Assembly: GCA_021805955.1 (NCBI GenBank)
Contig: JAJZDO010001070.1
Coordinates: 1-7,079 of the forward strand
Source: Acidobacteriota bacterium
GTDB lineage: Bacteria; Acidobacteriota; Terriglobia; Terriglobales; Acidobacteriaceae
DNA length: 7,079 bases
Reading direction: 5' to 3'
Below, in pieces: positions 1-6,856 of the stretch. Under the pieces are notes generated by a model. It saw only the letters and a program-made list of their open reading frames with translations, was not told the DNA's origin and made no database searches. The translations under genes were made by a program, and so were the position numbers. Position 1 is the first letter of the stretch, and each line of letters opens with the position of its first letter.

Positions 1-26
1 GGTTTCGCGGTAGGTGATGGCGCCAA
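1..26. repeat. 26-base exact direct repeat, copy 1, at the window edge
   Basis: Bases 1-26 are identical to bases 1719-1744. The match stops abruptly at base 27 (c here, a at 1745). Read in the peptidase frame this copy gives LAPSPTAK after W863. The internal copy is read in a different frame and gives the ITYRET part of the active-site region. The location at the very edge suggests an assembly overlap; a genuine micro-duplication or a second peptidase gene fragment is also possible. Confidence 0.9.
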
Positions 27-2615
27 CCATTCCGTCAGCTTCGGTTGTTGAGCGACGCGCAGAACCGTGCAGTCGTGGATGGAATCCGTGGCGCGTTGCA
101 AAGACCGCTGCGTCGCCATCACCGGATGCGCCGTAAAGAAAGTCTGCACTTGCTGGCTCTTCTCCACGCTGCAAAATGAGCCGGTAGCCCCGACCAGATA
201 GCCGCCCATCATCGTCGTCAATTGGGCATGCACTTTTTCCCAATTCTGTTGGATATACTTCCACGCGATGGGCCGCGTGTCGCGTTGGCGCAGCGCTGTC
301 ACAAACAGGAGAGCGGAATCCTGCTTGCGCACCTGTCCCGAGGTCGCGTAATCGAGTGCTCTGCGAAGCAGAGCGGGATCGCGGAAGTTGGCGAGCGAAA
401 ATAACGCCGATGTCTGCACATCGGGGTTGTTGGACGTCTTGCTGAGTGCTTGCAACTGCTCGAACAAATGGCTGTCGCCGTTCTTGGATGCAACGACCAG
501 GGCCGGATGCGCCAGCTCCGGTTCCACATCTGCCTGGTTTGCAATATATTTCTCCGTCAACTGCTTCGCCTCCGCGATGATCTGCGGATCGCGACCGATT
601 TCCCCCAGTACAGCAAACAGCGTTGCACGCAACTGCCGCTTCGCGACTGAATCGGAAACGCTCACATTTTGCAACTGTTCGTACGCTGGGCGGAACTGTT
701 CCCGCACCCACGCCGCCAGTAGTTTGCGATCCACCGGCGTCGCTATTCGCTCATCGATGGCGGCAAGGGCATCGGATAATCCTTCAATCACGTCCGCATT
801 AGGATCGTTTCGCAGTTGGGAAAGCAGGATCATATAGTTCACGATGCTGCTTCTTCCGGACCGCATCAACGCCCATTCATTGCCCGCAAAGCCGATGCGC
901 TCTGGAGGAGTCAAGTCGGTTTCCGCAACGCTAAGAATCTTGCTGGTATCGGCAGCGGCATATTCTGCGCGGTAATATCCTCGGCTATTCGCGTTGGCAT
1001 AAAAAACTTCGGCGGAGGGAACAGGCAGACCGTGCTGCGAGGAGGAAAACAGCTCGCACTGGGGATCTCCGCTCGACTTGAAGCAGACAGGCACGGTCCA
1101 GGTCTGCGCCTGAGCCGCATGCATCTCCGGGTTCAGATAGAAGCGCTGCTGAAAGACCATAATCGAGCCGTTCTGCGGCGAACTGAATGTAAGCAGCGGC
1201 ACGCCGGGCTCAGCAATAAAGCTATCCATGACTTTGTCGATCGGCTTGCCGCTGGTTGCCGTCTGCGCATTCCAGAAGTCCTGGGCGGTCGCATTGCCAT
1301 ACATGTGCGCCTCCAGGTAGGCGTGGACGCCTCGGCGGAAGACTTCTTTGCCTTCGTAATTCTCCGTCATGGCCAGCACAGCAGCGCCTTTTTGATACGT
1401 GATGCCGTCGAACATCTCGTTGATCTCCGCCGGCGTGTCGGCCTTGGCGCGAATCGCCCGCGTCACTTTGCCGGCGTCATAGTTCAGGACATTGTCGAGG
1501 GAGAGCGCTTCGTCCTGCGAAATATTCCAGTCGGGGTGCCAAGCTGCCACTGCTTTCGACTCCATCCAGGTGGCAAAGCCCTCATTCAGCCACAAATTGT
1601 TCCACCAGCTCATGGTGACCATATCGCCGAACCACTGGTGCGCCATCTCGTGCGCCACGTCAACGGCCACCAGTTTCCTGGCGTTGATGGAAGCGGTCTT
1701 TTCGTCGATCAGAAAAACGGTTTCGCGGTAGGTGATGGCGCCAAAATTCTCCATCGCTCCCGCCTCAAAGTCCGGAATCGCGATCATGTCCAGCTTGGGC
1801 ATGGGATATTTGATTCCGAAATAATTGTCGTAGTAGTGCAGAAAAAACTTCGCTGCGTGCAGCGCGTAGGTTCCCATTTGCACTTTATCCGGCGTGGCGC
1901 AGGCGCGAATTGGCACGCCGTCACTCTCTCCGGAGACGCATTGGAAGTCGCCCACCAGAAACGCCACCAGGTAAGTGGACATCTTCGGCGTGGTGGCGAA
2001 ATGGATTGTGTGCTTGTCGGCGGTCGGTCCCGCTTCGTCGGAAACGATGTTCGTGTTTGAAATAGCGGTGTCGTCCTTGTCGGCGATCAGCGTCGTGGAA
2101 AACGTCGCTTTCATGGCGGGCTCATCAAAGGATGGGAAGGCGCGACGAGCATCGGTGGGCTCAAACTGTGTGACCGCATAGGCGCGGCGAGATGTTTTGG
2201 AAAGATAAAACCCGCGCAGCTGATCGTTCAAAATTCCGGTGTACTGAATGTGGATCGTCGCCGCGCCCGCCGGCAGCGTAGTGGCCACGTGGAAGGTGGC
2301 CTGCTCATCAGGCTTATTCTCTGTGACGTTGGCTGTCTGTGTTTTTCCATCGGCGGTGATCGTTACCGTTTGAAAAGTGATCTGCACAGCGTTCAGCGTA
2401 ATACTTGTCGATGGCTGCGCCAGTGTGACATCGATCTCTTCTTTCCCGGTAAAGGTGGCGGACTTTAGATTCGGCTCCAGCACCAGAGAATAATGCTGCG
2501 GCGTCACGTCGGTGGGCAGCCGCTGCGCCCGTAGTGCGGGCGAGCATATCAACCAGAGAAGTGCCGCGCATACTGGAAACATGCTGGAGAAAAGACACCG
2601 GAAATAAAAACGCAC
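1..2615 (-). CDS. Exported M1 family zinc aminopeptidase, C-terminus cut by window edge
   Basis: This is a secreted metallo-aminopeptidase of the M1 (gluzincin) family, which removes N-terminal residues from peptides. One frame stays open for 871 residues from a GTG at 2615 to the left edge. Residues 1-30 form a signal peptide: a basic start (RFYFR), a hydrophobic core and a likely cleavage after ALRA. The substrate motif GAMEN is at 286-290. Zinc ligands H322 and H326 with catalytic E323 form HEMAH, third ligand E345 lies in NEGFATW, which gives the HEXXH-X18-E spacing, and the transition-state tyrosine is Y407 in GITYQKGA. FEPTDARRAFPSFDEP is the usual N-terminal-domain signature. From about residue 550 the chain is helical and resembles an ERAP1-like C-terminal domain. 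The tail around QQPKLTEWL looks like the normal end of the family, so only a few residues should be missing. An ATG at 2582 would remove the basic n-region and has no Shine-Dalgarno site. The last eight residues are doubtful because they fall in a duplicated segment. The natural substrate cannot be read from the sequence. Confidence 0.95.
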   Translation of the reverse strand, partial: MRFYFRCLFSSMFPVCAALLWLICSPALRAQRLPTDVTPQHYSLVLEPNLKSATFTGKEEIDVTLAQPSTSITLNAVQITFQTVTITADGKTQTANVTENKPDEQATFHVATTLPAGAATIHIQYTGILNDQLRGFYLSKTSRRAYAVTQFEPTDARRAFPSFDEPAMKATFSTTLIADKDDTAISNTNIVSDEAGPTADKHTIHFATTPKMSTYLVAFLVGDFQCVSGESDGVPIRACATPDKVQMGTYALHAAKFFLHYYDNYFGIKYPMPKLDMIAIPDFEAGAMENFGAITYRETVFLIDEKTASINARKLVAVDVAHEMAHQWFGDMVTMSWWNNLWLNEGFATWMESKAVAAWHPDWNISQDEALSLDNVLNYDAGKVTRAIRAKADTPAEINEMFDGITYQKGAAVLAMTENYEGKEVFRRGVHAYLEAHMYGNATAQDFWNAQTATSGKPIDKVMDSFIAEPGVPLLTFSSPQNGSIMVFQQRFYLNPEMHAAQAQTWTVPVCFKSSGDPQCELFSSSQHGLPVPSAEVFYANANSRGYYRAEYAAADTSKILSVAETDLTPPERIGFAGNEWALMRSGRSSIVNYMILLSQLRNDPNADVIEGLSDALAAIDERIATPVDRKLLAAWVREQFRPAYEQLQNVSVSDSVAKRQLRATLFAVLGEIGRDPQIIAEAKQLTEKYIANQADVEPELAHPALVVASKNGDSHLFEQLQALSKTSNNPDVQTSALFSLANFRDPALLRRALDYATSGQVRKQDSALLFVTALRQRDTRPIAWKYIQQNWEKVHAQLTTMMGGYLVGATGSFCSVEKSQQVQTFFTAHPVMATQRSLQRATDSIHDCTVLRVAQQPKLTEWLAPSPTAK
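1719..1744. repeat. 26-base exact direct repeat, copy 2, inside the M1 active-site coding region
   Basis: This is the internal partner of the repeat at 1-26. It encodes the residues directly after GAMEN (GAITYRET), a segment conserved in M1 peptidases, so this copy is the original functional one. Confidence 0.9.
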
Positions 2616-2627
2616 TCTGACCACCTC
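2616..2627 (-). promoter_or_regulatory. Shine-Dalgarno site fixing the GTG start of the M1 peptidase
   Basis: GAGGTGG (2627 down to 2621) lies five bases before the GTG at 2615. The next in-frame ATG, at 2582, is preceded by pyrimidine-rich sequence. The GTG also supplies the basic residues expected at the front of the signal peptide, so both lines of evidence support it. Confidence 0.65.
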
Positions 2628-2740
2628 ATGAAATTTGGATGATGACAAGGTCGCCCGCGAAATAGATTCCGCTGACTGAAACCATGATTTTCACCGGAAG
2701 ATATGTTCTTCAATCTTCTTCTAAAACCATACAACTGGAA

Positions 2741-4387
2741 TCAGCTTTCTCTATAATTCAGCAAAATCATTCCAATCAACATCAGACATGCGGGCCAGAT
2801 CCAGGCAGCGATCCGTTTTCCTCTCCCGGAGGCTCGCAATTCCAGCCAGCGCGACCATCCAGCGAACACCGCACACAGCGCGATGGCGGTATGGCTCATT
2901 TCGGTTAGCAACTCTTCTTTCACATTTCCCAGGGAGTGATTATGCGTCAACAAGAGTGCGCCACCAAGCGCGCAGACCGCGGGAAAGACCAGCGACGCTT
3001 TGCGCGATTGCAGGCGATGCGTCTGCACACTCCATTCAAACGCAACGAAACTGACGATGAGCAGAATGTAGAGGCGGTGCTCTAGATCCTCAGGATTGTA
3101 GAAGCTGGCCCAGAAGCCGCGAGGTCCCAGCGGCCAGGCCTCAGGATCGGCGCGCAGAAACAAGAAAATCGCCAGCGCAAGAAATGCCAAGGGCCAATGC
3201 CTGGCCCACCTGGCGCGATCCCATCGCCCAAGAATCGCCAGCAACCCAGCAATCAAAACAACAATCCCAGCCCAATGATGGTTGTATTCCGACCAGGCCT
3301 GTTCGATCCGATTGTTGGCGCTCCGCGCGTCGTCGGGCGACAACGCGTACAGTCGAATCGCTTGCCCCATGGAATCCACGGCCGGTAGGGCTCGTACTGG
3401 AGGCGTGTGAAACCGTGGCCAATGCGGAGTCATACGCGCGGCAATCTCCGGCGGCGTCAGGCGATTCTGCACCAGATCGACCGCAGGCGGTTGAGCGGTC
3501 AGCGAGGCGGCAGCCAGAATAATCGTAAAACCGATTCCTATCTCCGCCTCCGAGAATCGTCCTATTTGTAATAGTGTCGGTGGCAAATGCAGCCGCCCTT
3601 GCCGAATGAGCAGGAAATTGCTGGCGCCCAGCAGCAACAACCCCACCAACATGATCGACTTCGCAGTCAGTACCACCCCATACGCTGTTCCATAGACAGC
3701 GCTCCACGACTCGGTGTAGGCCGTCGCCATTGCGAGACCGGCCCCCAACAGAACCACCGCACTGACCACCGCGGCGGTGGAATAACTCCGCACGGTCCGC
3801 ACAACCGCTTCGTCCGAGATTGCTTCGCCGCCAGCCACATCGACGTTTCCCTGCAAAGCCAGCAGCAGCCAGAGATAGGGCATGCCGCCAATCCACACCG
3901 CGGCTGCAAGTTGATGCAGCCCCGTCAGGAGCATCAAACTCGCCTGATCCTCCAGGCGCGATGCTGCGTGACTCGTCCAAATTGTGGCCGACAGGAGTGG
4001 GATCACAAACAGTAGCCATCTAGGCCTCTCCGGCAGACCAGAACGACTCAAAATCAGGAAAGCGACCGTAGTGAAGACAACAAGTACACCGGCAAGGAAG
4101 TAGTTGGCAGTAACCAGATCGGCCAGATGCAATCCCCCGGTGCTCATCAGCATGGCGCTATCGAGAGCAACGAAAAGGATTTGCGCAGCGCTTAGGCCAA
4201 GTGCCGCGATTCGGAGCAGTCGAAGCGCGTGCGGGAAAAACCCTCCGATCGCAACCGAAGACGACAGAGAGCGCGGAACTAATGCCGCGCAAAACACAAT
4301 GCCGCCGATCAGGACCGAGTTGAATGCCAATGTAGCGGCGCGCAGCAAGACAGCCGCGAGCGGATAATCGCGCAGAAACCAAAGCAA
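2741..4387 (-). CDS. copD: CopD family copper resistance/transport membrane protein with long C-terminal extension
   Basis: This is a 548-residue inner-membrane protein with roughly 13-14 hydrophobic segments (about 12-38, 56-78, 92-113, 124-139, 152-178, 203-224, 235-260, 281-299, 371-387, 399-412, 437-453, 463-480 and 527-545 are clearest). Residues 1-300 look like the CopD domain: TGLHQLAAAVWIGGM (155-169) and the AKSIMLVGLLLLGASNFL helix are typical. CopD proteins work with periplasmic CopC in copper movement across the inner membrane; direction and substrate are not certain. After a soluble loop (300-368) comes a second membrane half of about 180 residues. It holds possible metal ligands H370/H371 (EYNHHWAG), H437, H482/H484 (THNHS) and H499. 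Translation starts at TTG 4387, with GAGGAA seven bases upstream and an in-frame stop just before it. copC lies 158 bases upstream on the same strand, and the gap carries its own candidate promoter. The CopD assignment is firm; the role of the C-terminal half is unknown. Confidence 0.88.
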   Translation of the reverse strand: MLWFLRDYPLAAVLLRAATLAFNSVLIGGIVFCAALVPRSLSSSVAIGGFFPHALRLLRIAALGLSAAQILFVALDSAMLMSTGGLHLADLVTANYFLAGVLVVFTTVAFLILSRSGLPERPRWLLFVIPLLSATIWTSHAASRLEDQASLMLLTGLHQLAAAVWIGGMPYLWLLLALQGNVDVAGGEAISDEAVVRTVRSYSTAAVVSAVVLLGAGLAMATAYTESWSAVYGTAYGVVLTAKSIMLVGLLLLGASNFLLIRQGRLHLPPTLLQIGRFSEAEIGIGFTIILAAASLTAQPPAVDLVQNRLTPPEIAARMTPHWPRFHTPPVRALPAVDSMGQAIRLYALSPDDARSANNRIEQAWSEYNHHWAGIVVLIAGLLAILGRWDRARWARHWPLAFLALAIFLFLRADPEAWPLGPRGFWASFYNPEDLEHRLYILLIVSFVAFEWSVQTHRLQSRKASLVFPAVCALGGALLLTHNHSLGNVKEELLTEMSHTAIALCAVFAGWSRWLELRASGRGKRIAAWIWPACLMLIGMILLNYRES

Positions 4388-4400
4388 TGGATGCTTCCTC
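4385..4400 (-). promoter_or_regulatory. Shine-Dalgarno site and TTG start of copD
   Basis: GAGGAA (4400 down to 4395), a seven-base spacer and TTG at 4387-4385. The frame is closed by TAA at 4408-4406, so no earlier start exists in this frame except the few codons between. TTG is therefore the best start even though it is a rare start codon. Confidence 0.65.
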
Positions 4401-4413
4401 GAGTGTTAGAGCA

Positions 4414-4442
4414 CTTACACTGTTACTGTAACCGGCAAACAA
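4414..4442 (-). promoter_or_regulatory. Candidate sigma-70-like promoter for copD
   Basis: On the minus strand TTGTTT (4442-4437) and TGTAAG (4419-4414) are separated by exactly 17 bases, resembling -35 and -10 boxes (3/6 and 4/6 matches to consensus). The predicted transcript would start near 4407 and give a leader of about 20 bases holding the copD Shine-Dalgarno site. The match is modest, and acidobacterial promoters are poorly defined, so this is a suggestion. Confidence 0.35.
4415..4432. promoter_or_regulatory. Palindromic candidate operator upstream of copD
   Basis: TTACACTGTTACTGTAA (4415-4431) has perfect TTACA/TGTAA outer arms around seven bases. Overlapping it, GTTACTGTAAC (4422-4432) is a perfect 5-1-5 palindrome. 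Both lie over the -10 box and spacer of the candidate copD promoter, where a repressor would block polymerase. TACA/TGTA half-sites recall CopY/BlaI/MecI-type operators, but the arm spacing differs from the classic cop box, so the regulator is unassigned. Confidence 0.35.
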
Positions 4443-4545
4443 TTCTGCGTGCAGCTTTCCTGGCAGGAATGTTGCGCGGGCCTATGGTCGTAATAGACGA
4501 ACTCGCTGTGGAATTGCTTCCGCCAGCCGTGCGGTGGATAGAATG

Positions 4546-4908
4546 CTACTCCGCAGCGACCGTGAAAGCGACGTCACCTCTTGTAATATGCCCATCGCTG
4601 GCAAGAACCTGCCAATGGATCTGATAGTTTCCGTTCGCCAGATTGCCGGCCACCGCCTTCAACTCCGACGGCGTTGCACTGCGCTCCATCTGCAACGGAA
4701 AAGTCTTGCCGGCGAGGTTGGTCAGCGTCAGGGTGCAGCGACTGGCCTCAATGCGGGAGTTGTATTCCAGTGTCATGTTGACTTGATGACTGTGCACGCT
4801 CGCGTGATCCGCGGGTGTCGAACGAATCAGGATGGCGTGAGCGAATGCCGCCGGAGAACCGCCAAGCAGCAAGACTAGCGGAGCAGTCCATCGAGGAAGG
4901 TGGGTCAT
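4546..4908 (-). CDS. copC: CopC family periplasmic copper-binding protein
   Basis: This is a 120-residue precursor of a small CopC-type beta-sandwich copper carrier of the periplasm. Residues 1-23 are a signal peptide ending in PAAFA, so the mature protein begins with His24-Ala, as required when the N-terminal amine and first histidine bind Cu(II). The end of the domain carries ASDGHITRGDVAFTV with D105 and H107 (mature D82 and H84), the expected partners of the first histidine. There is no methionine-rich segment, so the Cu(I) site of the classical two-site CopC appears absent. HASVHSHQ (residues 35-42) and Cys57 (SRC) are further possible ligands. The start chosen is ATG 4908; a GTG at 4974 would add 22 residues before the signal peptide and is unlikely. 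The Shine-Dalgarno site is a purine run (GGAGAGAG) ten bases upstream. It follows glk by 74 bases and precedes copD, its usual functional partner. Confidence 0.92.
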   Translation of the reverse strand: MTHLPRWTAPLVLLLGGSPAAFAHAILIRSTPADHASVHSHQVNMTLEYNSRIEASRCTLTLTNLAGKTFPLQMERSATPSELKAVAGNLANGNYQIHWQVLASDGHITRGDVAFTVAAE

Positions 4909-4945
4909 CGCAATGATTCTCTCTCCTTCTGTGTTGCACCGGTGG

Positions 4946-4970
4946 CGAGTGGCTAGGAGTCGTCCACTCG
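4946..4970. other. Hairpin between glk and copC
   Basis: CGAGTGG (4946-4952) and CCACTCG (4964-4970) form a perfect 7-base-pair, GC-rich stem with an 11-base loop, 12 bases past the glk stop. No T-run follows on the minus strand, so it is not a standard intrinsic terminator. It could slow or stabilise the 3' end of the sugar operon transcript, or be chance. Confidence 0.3.
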
Positions 4971-4982
4971 ACACGGTCCGGC

Positions 4983-6032
4983 TTACATCGCCGAACGTAT
5001 CGAGGCTGCGCGAAGGGAACGGCCGGTGATTTCCGCCGCTTGTACCTCCGCATACGCAGCGGCGCCCATCAATGCGGCGCGACTCTCGAGAATGATGCGC
5101 ACCGGCATGGTGGATACCAGATCGTGCATGCGTCCCTTATCGCAGAATGCCCGCATGAAGGTCCCATCCTGCATTTTCTTCAGGATTTTTGGCGCGATTC
5201 CTCCGCCCACGTACATTCCGCCGTGCGCCAGGATCTTCAGCGCCAGGTTCCCCGCTTCCGCACCGTAGACTGCGGCGAAAACATCCAGCGTCTTGGCGCA
5301 TAACTCATCCGCGCCCGATTCCCCCAGTTCCCCGATCACCGCGTTGGGATCTTCCTGCTGCATGCGCTGCCGCAGTGCCGGAGACTCATTCATCTTTTTT
5401 GTATCGCGCAGAAATGAATAAATATTTTTCAGGCCGATTCCAGAGCACACCCGTTCCCAGCTCACGTGATCGCGCAGAGCGGCATCTGTCCGCAGATAGC
5501 GCAGCAGTTCTATCTCAAGATCGTTGCGCGGGCCAAAATCGGCATGGCCGCCTTCCGACGCCATCGGAACATGGGTTTTCCCATTCCAAATGAGAAGCCC
5601 TTCGCCAAGTCCAGTGCCAGCCGCAATCAATCCGCGATTGCCTACCTGACTGCTGTCACCCTCACTGAGTGTAAAGATTTGATCGAGAGGAAGTTCGTTG
5701 ATCCCATAGCCATTCGCTTCCAAATCATTGATGAGGAAAAGATGCTCAATGTTCAGGTCACGTGCAAGCTCATGGGCATCGAGCGTCCAGGGAAGATTGG
5801 TGAGACGAATTGCGTTTTTGCGGACTGGTCCGGGCACGCCGAAGCAGGCAGCGACGATTTCATCCGAAGTCTGCTGATCGTTCGAGCCTAGAAATTCTCG
5901 CACGATGGATTGGAGGTTCGCGTACTGTGGCGCGGCGAACTTCTCATCGCGGACATGCTCCAGCGCGCCTTGCTGAAATCGATAGAGCGCGAGATGAACT
6001 TTGGTGCCGCCTACATCCCCGGCCAGAATCAT
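4983..6032 (-). CDS. glk: Glucokinase, Glk (ROK-related bacterial hexokinase) type
   Basis: This is a cytoplasmic ATP-dependent glucokinase that makes glucose 6-phosphate, the substrate of the zwf product encoded just upstream. The 349 residues include the phosphate-binding loop AGDVGGTK (4-11), the FGVPGPV segment (64-70), the catalytic aspartate D103 in LINDLEANGYG, the second phosphate loop GTGLGEG (139-145), the sugar-binding EGGHADFGP (160-168), and GGGIAPKIL (276-284) near the adenosine pocket. The Glk-type ending with LESRAALMGAAAYA is present, followed by a short tail of about 22 residues. Length is close to the bacterial Glk norm. It starts at ATG 6032, overlapping the pgl stop (TGA 6031-6029) as ATGA, and GGGAG lies seven bases upstream inside pgl. 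This implies translational coupling with pgl. All key residues are intact, so I expect an active enzyme. Confidence 0.95.
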   Translation of the reverse strand: MILAGDVGGTKVHLALYRFQQGALEHVRDEKFAAPQYANLQSIVREFLGSNDQQTSDEIVAACFGVPGPVRKNAIRLTNLPWTLDAHELARDLNIEHLFLINDLEANGYGINELPLDQIFTLSEGDSSQVGNRGLIAAGTGLGEGLLIWNGKTHVPMASEGGHADFGPRNDLEIELLRYLRTDAALRDHVSWERVCSGIGLKNIYSFLRDTKKMNESPALRQRMQQEDPNAVIGELGESGADELCAKTLDVFAAVYGAEAGNLALKILAHGGMYVGGGIAPKILKKMQDGTFMRAFCDKGRMHDLVSTMPVRIILESRAALMGAAAYAEVQAAEITGRSLRAASIRSAM

Positions 6033-6826
6033 CGGCTCACTCCCAACAGACCCATCCCATCCGGTCCCGGCGGCGGCAGCTTCGCGGCAGCGGCGCGGTC
6101 CAGCAATAGGGTCATTTCTCCGCTTTCTGGGCGAATCAGTTGCGCGGGTAACAACTCTGGCCGATACGGTCCCAGCAAAACTTCCTTCAATACGTCGGCT
6201 TTTGAAGTGTCCTGTATCAAGAAGAAAATTTTATCAGCATGGTTGATGACAGGCCAGGTAAGCGTCACGCGCCACGGATTTTTCGCCTCCACCTGGGTGG
6301 CCACCGCGAGCCGCATCACTTCGTGCAGAGCACTCGAATGCGGAAACAACGACGCCGTGTGACCATTGTCGCCCAGGCCCAGCAGGATCAAATCAAAGCG
6401 TGGCAACTCCGCCCCTTCCAGGCGAAAACGATCGCGTAACGCAGACTCGTAGCGAGCGGCAGCCTCCTCGGGATCGAGTTCGCCTTCAATGCGAACAACA
6501 TTCTCTGCCGGCAGCGGCACCTTGGACAGGAATGTTTCCTTGGCCAGATGATAGTTGGAGTCCGCGCTATCGGGCGGGACGCATCGCTCGTCGACCCAGA
6601 AAACCAGAAGCCGCGACCAATCGATGCGTTTACGAAAAGCGTGGTCCGGATCCGCCAGCAATTCAAAGGTTCGCTTGGGAGTATTGCCTCCAGAGATCGC
6701 GATCCTTGCAGTTCCGCGCGCTCGTACCGCAAACTCCACGGACGAAGCGATCCAGTCGACGGCTGTCAAACTCATCGCTTCGCTGTTTTCTTCCACTTGA
6801 TAGTGGACCTGAAATGTTTTCGGCAT
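6029..6826 (-). CDS. pgl: 6-phosphogluconolactonase (DevB/Pgl type)
   Basis: This enzyme hydrolyses 6-phosphoglucono-1,5-lactone, the product of Zwf, to 6-phosphogluconate in the oxidative pentose phosphate pathway. With the ATG at 6826 it has 265 residues, normal for the NagB-fold lactonases. Hallmarks are ISGGNTPK (44-51), the DERCVPPDSADSNYHL block (79-94) and LGLGDNGHTASLFP (149-162), including the conserved histidine H156. Earlier in-frame starts exist (GTG 6856, ATG 6838, GTG 6835). I prefer ATG 6826 because the homologous N-terminus starts there and a GGTGAG element sits four bases upstream; this choice is moderate. The gene begins 30 bases after the zwf stop and overlaps glk by four bases, so the three are almost certainly one transcript. 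Confidence 0.95.
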   Translation of the reverse strand: MPKTFQVHYQVEENSEAMSLTAVDWIASSVEFAVRARGTARIAISGGNTPKRTFELLADPDHAFRKRIDWSRLLVFWVDERCVPPDSADSNYHLAKETFLSKVPLPAENVVRIEGELDPEEAAARYESALRDRFRLEGAELPRFDLILLGLGDNGHTASLFPHSSALHEVMRLAVATQVEAKNPWRVTLTWPVINHADKIFFLIQDTSKADVLKEVLLGPYRPELLPAQLIRPESGEMTLLLDRAAAAKLPPPGPDGMGLLGVSR

Positions 6827-6856
6827 TGCTCTCACCATTCTGCCAGTTCGCCGCAC

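Noticed and set aside
816..2060. A 414-codon open frame on the plus strand.
   Set aside because: It lies wholly antisense to the M1 peptidase, which has every catalytic motif. Its translation is rich in His, Arg and Gly without any recognisable domain, as expected for a GC-rich shadow frame.
1..2615. The idea that the peptidase gene is frameshifted or broken.
   Set aside because: I read every codon from 2615 to the left edge in one frame and found no stop. The missing stop is explained by the window edge.
2697..2718. A possible terminator hairpin after copD (GAAGAT/ATCTTC, 10-base loop).
   Set aside because: The stem is short and AT-rich, competes with a 5-bp alternative, and has no T-run on the minus strand.
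2549..2734. A 61-codon minus-strand frame in the copD-peptidase gap.
   Set aside because: It starts with TTG without a convincing ribosome binding site, overlaps the peptidase start, and its product is unrecognisable. The gap is better read as untranslated.
3141..4019. A 292-codon frame on the minus strand overlapping copD.
   Set aside because: It is out of phase with copD, whose frame has clear membrane segments and CopD motifs. The alternative product is rich in Arg, Gly and Ser and shows no membrane or domain pattern.
4909..4974. An extended copC starting at GTG 4974.
   Set aside because: It would place 22 polar residues before a well-formed signal peptide and ignore the purine-rich ribosome binding site in front of ATG 4908.
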